Assembly: GCA_032871835.1 (NCBI GenBank)
Contig: CM065296.1
Span: 56,449,288-56,513,287 of the forward strand
Origin: Dipteronia dyeriana
Lineage: Eukaryota > Streptophyta > Magnoliopsida > Sapindales > Sapindaceae
Length of the DNA: 64,000 nt
Direction of reading: 5' to 3'
Shown: one piece after another, positions 60,891 to 64,000 of the stretch
Layout of the letters: the number at the start of each line of letters is the position of its first letter
How positions within the stretch are numbered: position 1 is the first letter of the stretch
Program-made: the position numbers and the translations under genes
The notes under the pieces: generated by a model
Seen by the model: the letters and a program-made list of their open reading frames with translations, nothing else
Told to the model about the DNA's origin: nothing
The model's database searches: none

Positions 60891-62340
60891 TACGGGGGAT
60901 TGGTTTATGCATGGGAGATGTTCATTGAGAAGATTAGTCTTACCAGCTTAGGACAACATAAACCGGATTGGTAGGATTATTAGGAAGTTTGAGGAAAACA
61001 GTATTGAATAAGAGATGGCCTAAGAAAATTTGCCTAATATGCCGGTTAAGGAAGTGGAAATGCAAGGAAATGACTTAGGGATCACTATCTGGGAGTATAC
61101 TCTCCCCTCAATGGGAGATAAGCAGGGCAGTATGAATTTAAAGGCATGCACGTGATTCTACTACCATCGTTTCATGGCTTACCTTCAGAAGACTGTCTTT
61201 AGTTCATCAAGCAATACAATGCAATTTTAGAAACTTTCTCGATTGTGGTCCGTAACATGGTTTTGAACGAGTGGTCAGTTGTAGATGAGATGCTTTCAAT
61301 ACTGCTTAAAGGACCAAGCAATGCAGTGGTACATGGAAAAAAGTCCCGAAACTCTCACAACTTGGCCTCAGGTGTACAAGGTGTTGTACAGTAAGTTCTT
61401 TCCAATAATAAAAGATCAAGAATTAAAGATATAAATTGCCACTTTAAATGAGGGGGATGGAGAACCATTCCACGATGCATGGTAGAGGTTCCATATTTTG
61501 CTAGCGTAGGTGCCACCATACATCTATCTGGATGAACTGAAAGTCACTTTCTTTTATCAGGATCTCTCCATGATCACACAAATGATGTTAAATAAAGCTT
61601 GTGGAGGAACCATTGCTGACAAAAAGGCCTTTGAAGCTTATGAGATCATGGAGAAGTTGGCCCAAAATTCTCAACAGAGGTCATCCAATGCCTGAAGATA
61701 TGGCAAGATAAAAATTAATTGAGGCATAGGTATGGAAATTGAAATGTCTAGAATGAAGAAGGAAATGCAGTCCATGAAGAACATGATTAAAAATATGAAC
61801 AAGTCAGGTACTTAAGTAAATCAGGTTGTGTATGATCATATGAAGGGGGAGGGACAATATGAGCAAGAAGAAGCCTAAGTGTAGGGAAGCTTTCAATGAC
61901 AAATGAATGATCATTATTCAAACACATACAACCCAGGATGGAGAAGCTATCCAAATTTCCCATGGAGCAACAACAATCCCAATCAGAACCAGTGGTTTCA
62001 AAAACAAGGATTTAATAGGTATAATACTCAACGGGTCCAAGCAACCAATGGAAAAACACATAGAACCAACCCCAAACAAATTTCAATAATCTACTAGGCA
62101 ATATAAAAGCAAGACCAAGTCACTCGAGGAGAAGATGAAGGAACTGGTACTCAACCAACATAAGTCTAATCAAGAATTGAAGAGTTCTTATTAAGAAATG
62201 CAACGGAGGTTGCAGAATTGTATTGAGACCAATGGCTAAAGGAACCAAGGTTTAGTGGCTTCTATGAGAAGAATGGAGACTCAACTAGCTCAAATTGCAG
62301 AGTCACTATTGTAGCATGATAATGGAAAATTTGTGAGTGG
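60891..62340 (+). pseudogene. R4 G2 gag (Athila-like), broken
   Basis: Begins in the frame of LVYAWEMFIEKI with many stops. Recognisable Athila gag blocks in order: LRDHYLGVYSPL and YEFKGMHVILLPSFHGLPSE (about 61050-61190), IKQYNAILETFSIVV, the W-rich middle (NEWSVVDEMLSILLKG), ending with VPPYIYLDELKVTFFYQDL and KACGGTIADKKAFEAYEIME (61510-61690), which fit the family's 'P.W.Q...FY.GL...TR...DAA.GG.....P.EAYE.IE.MA'. Then YSNTYNPGWRSYPNFPWSNN (61912), a hallmark of Athila gag, and MRRMETQLAQIAESLL (about 62263). At least ten stops or shifts. The part between gag and protease is much shorter than usual. It would assemble particles in a live element. Confidence 0.82.
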
Positions 62341-62429
62341 AAGCGAGCATCCCAAGGTTTTACAGGTTGAGAAAATTGAGAGTATTGTATTGGGGTATGT
62401 CAAAAGTGGAAAGTTTGGAGAGTTGGTGA

Positions 62430-62937
62430 AGAATTTGGGAATAAAGAAGAGGTAATCGAGGAGACCATCTCAATAAAGTTAAAAGACCTCGGGAACTTCT
62501 TCATTCTAGTTTGCGTGGGAAGTTCAAAGGAGGTGGTACTTGATATGGTTACTAACATTAATATGATTCCCCTACAAGTGTGCAGAGAATTGAAGATTGG
62601 GTTGATAAAACCCACTGTCATCACTTTAAGAATGGATAACAAGTATAAGTAAACACAAGTTGGTATTGTTGAAAATGTGCAATTAGACATACATGGGTTG
62701 AAAGGGTGGACTTTATGATTCTAGAAGTAAAGGATGATGGAGCCTAAGATCAGGATTGGAAGTTGCTACTATGAAGGACATTCATGGCCACAACTGGGCT
62801 GGCGGTAAACGTTGTCTCTAGACTATTATCACTCAATTATGGAGGCAAAAAGATCAAGTTTATTAAAAAGGGACTTCATGAAAGGAAAAAGGACAAAGGT
62901 TGTTTGGTGATGGAAGTGTCCAACAACTGAAAGAAGA
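62430..62937 (+). pseudogene. R4 G2 retropepsin-like protease, broken
   Basis: Reads IEETISIKLKDLGNFFILV, then the active-site region VVLDMVTNINMIPLQVCREL (62530-62590), TVITLRMDNKYK, VQLDIHGLKG, DQDWKLLL, RTFMATTGLAVNVVSRLLSL and KGCLVMEVSNN. It aligns along its whole length with the minus-strand copy at 1114-665 and with Athila proteases (LCDLGASINLMPL, ILGRPFLATAGA). The Asp is present but the following Gly-Ala of the D-[ST/L]-G-A loop is Val-Thr. Three stops or shifts. In gypsy elements this enzyme cuts the gag-pol polyprotein. Confidence 0.75.
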
Positions 62938-63371
62938 AGAACAAGGTTAGGGACTTAGTGAAAGCATTTGAGTTAGCTTCCAATATGGAGAAAAGGCACC
63001 GACATTACCTTAAAGAAGAAAAAAAAATTTATATATATATAGAAGAAATAGTTTTTCATGATAAGATGCTGAAGTTAGTAACCAGAGAGTATGAATTAGA
63101 GGAAAAAAATAATAGGCTACACCTTGAGGTGAAACTCCTCAAGGCGGAAAATGAGGTTCTAAGGAAAAAAATTCATGAATTTTCCACTCTCAACAAGGAT
63201 TTGAATGAGCAAATAGAGAATATGGAGGTGGAAAAAGAGGAGAAGACAAAAGATCTGAGAGAACTTGCAAGGCTTTCAGAGGAATTTGAAGAGGAGAATG
63301 CAAGGAAAGCTTGGAAGATGATGATAGAAATGAGAAGAAAGGAACATGCTTTGAGAGAGAAGAACAATTGA
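62938..63371 (+). CDS. Coiled-coil ORF fused after R4 protease
   Basis: An open frame of 137 codons from ATG 62958 to TGA 63369-63371, preceded by KNKVRDLVKAFELA. Nearly all is Lys/Glu/Leu-rich heptad sequence (LEEKNNRLHLEVKLLKAE, LNKDLNEQIENMEVEKEE, LARLSEEFEEENARKAW), predicted to be a long coiled coil with no membrane or catalytic motif. Its homologue follows the protease in the left copy (about 640-180, minus) with shared KAFELA and LARLSEEFE blocks. The homologous frame continues through a frameshift near 63345-63360 (a GAGAGA run) into EREEQLKIAKVKEC and the knuckle segment. I read it as part of a degraded polyprotein, not a stand-alone gene. Coiled coils before a CCHC knuckle are a feature of Sirevirus-type gag C-termini, which is my best guess at its origin. 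Confidence 0.5.
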
Positions 63372-63454
63372 AGATAGCAAAGGTCAAGGAGTGTGACTAC
63401 TCGGTATAACTTGACAATCTGGAGAAAGAAGTGAGGAATCTTCAAAGGAGGTAA

Positions 63455-63781
63455 CACCAAAGGTCTCATTATTACATTCGTAGAGGGAGTTATTCTAATC
63501 ACCTCCTTACTTGCAATTTTTGTTCTAGCAAAGGGCACATTAAGGCTGAATGTTCTAAACTTCGATCATTTAAGAAACATCAATATAGGTCTAAGAAATA
63601 CCCACCTAAAGTTAAGCAAATTTGGGTAAGGAAAGACTTAGTGGATAATGTTAGGACGAAGGGGAATGGGATTGTTGATGAGACCTTAAAACACATTTGG
63701 GTGATCAAGAGTAATGGACCTCCTCACTCAGTCAAACCACCTTTGGTTAACTCAATTCCCACCTCACATGCATTGCTCTAA
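63455..63781 (+). CDS. Intact CCHC zinc-knuckle segment (open frame without ATG)
   Basis: 108 codons without a stop between TAA at 63452-63454 and TAA at 63779-63781; it lacks an ATG near the start. It contains a perfect C-X2-C-X4-H-X4-C knuckle at 63512-63553 (CNFCSSKGHIKAEC), then a basic stretch KLRSFKKHQYRSKKYPP and two repeats of a (K)(Q/H)IWV(R/I)K motif (about 63620 and 63695). Knuckles of this type followed by 'QVWV.K' occur in copia/Sirevirus gag-pol just before the copia protease. It is in the -1 frame relative to the coiled-coil ORF. The knuckle would bind element RNA. No copia protease follows in the window. Confidence 0.6.
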   Translation, partial: HQRSHYYIRRGSYSNHLLTCNFCSSKGHIKAECSKLRSFKKHQYRSKKYPPKVKQIWVRKDLVDNVRTKGNGIVDETLKHIWVIKSNGPPHSVKPPLVNSIPTSHALL

Positions 63782-64000
63782 TAATCTCTAGTGTAAGTGG
63801 TTTTCACAATCTATTTTCTCTTTTGTCATATGTTGCTTTTATTCTTTATTGACATCATGTGCTTATGTTGATAAGGTAGCTTGTAGTAAAGAGAAAACTT
63901 GGTGATTGCCTTGAATATATATATTGCATAATGGATTTTAGCTATGAGTTTCCAATGTTTATGTTTTTAGTACATGATTATATCAAGAATGTTTGAGTGA
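63782..64000. other. AT-rich sequence, nothing recognised
   Basis: No ORF or repeat I can support. It resembles in composition the non-coding stretch after the R3 gag (45068 onward). Confidence 0.5.

Noticed and set aside
62958..63371. Possible host gene encoding an SMC- or myosin-like coiled coil.
   Set aside because: The same coiled coil follows a retropepsin domain in the left copy and a knuckle segment follows it here, so it is part of a retroelement polyprotein.

Overview
The window is a block of decayed, nested LTR retrotransposons from an AT-rich higher-plant nuclear genome, probably a eudicot; the species cannot be read from the sequence. I see no host gene, tRNA, rRNA or CRISPR array. 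Nearly every coding region is broken by stops, frameshifts or deletions. Four element families are present. R1 is a Ty1/copia family with very long LTRs (about 2.2-2.45 kb, starting TGTTGGGATTATGC, ending TTTTTCCCTACA, tRNA-Met type primer site); parts of about eight copies (A-H) occur on both strands. R2 is a second Ty1/copia family with a 249-bp LTR, one 5'-truncated copy. R3 is a copia element of Sirevirus type with 2.6-2.7 kb LTRs; it has a gag and an envelope-like / 'putative plant transposon protein' ORF but no recognisable pol. R4 is a Ty3/gypsy Athila-like family (primer site of the TGGCGCCGTTGCCGGGGA type), seen as elements G1 and G2 and as a fragment at the left edge.

Layout: 1-1114, R4 protease plus coiled-coil module (minus). 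1115-15015, two R1 elements in tandem (A and B, minus) joined through a truncated middle LTR. 15016-18251, 3' half of R2 (plus), lying in an R1 fragment (C, 18252-18735). 18736-20893, a truncated R1 LTR (D, minus). 20894-26364, R1 copy E (plus) with the best-preserved pol. 26365-35355, R1 LTR fragments and element G (plus), with a 214-bp LTR-end segment in three tandem copies. 35356-39063, 3' end of R4 element G1 (minus). 39064-60840, the 5' LTR of R4 element G2 (plus), split by R3 (40255-50762) and by R1-H (50783-60437), the only R1 copy with both LTRs. 60844-63781, G2 primer site, gag, protease, then a coiled-coil and zinc-knuckle module.

Reading of the whole: repeated nesting, LTR-LTR recombination and internal deletion built the region. 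The most unusual observation is that both R4 protease copies, at opposite ends of the window and in opposite orientation, are followed by the same coiled-coil segment and a CCHC knuckle. That order is not the usual gypsy gag-PR-RT-RH-IN and looks like an Athila gag-protease joined to a Sirevirus-like gag C-terminus. The second is R3, which appears to be a long element with gag and envelope-like ORFs and no polymerase.
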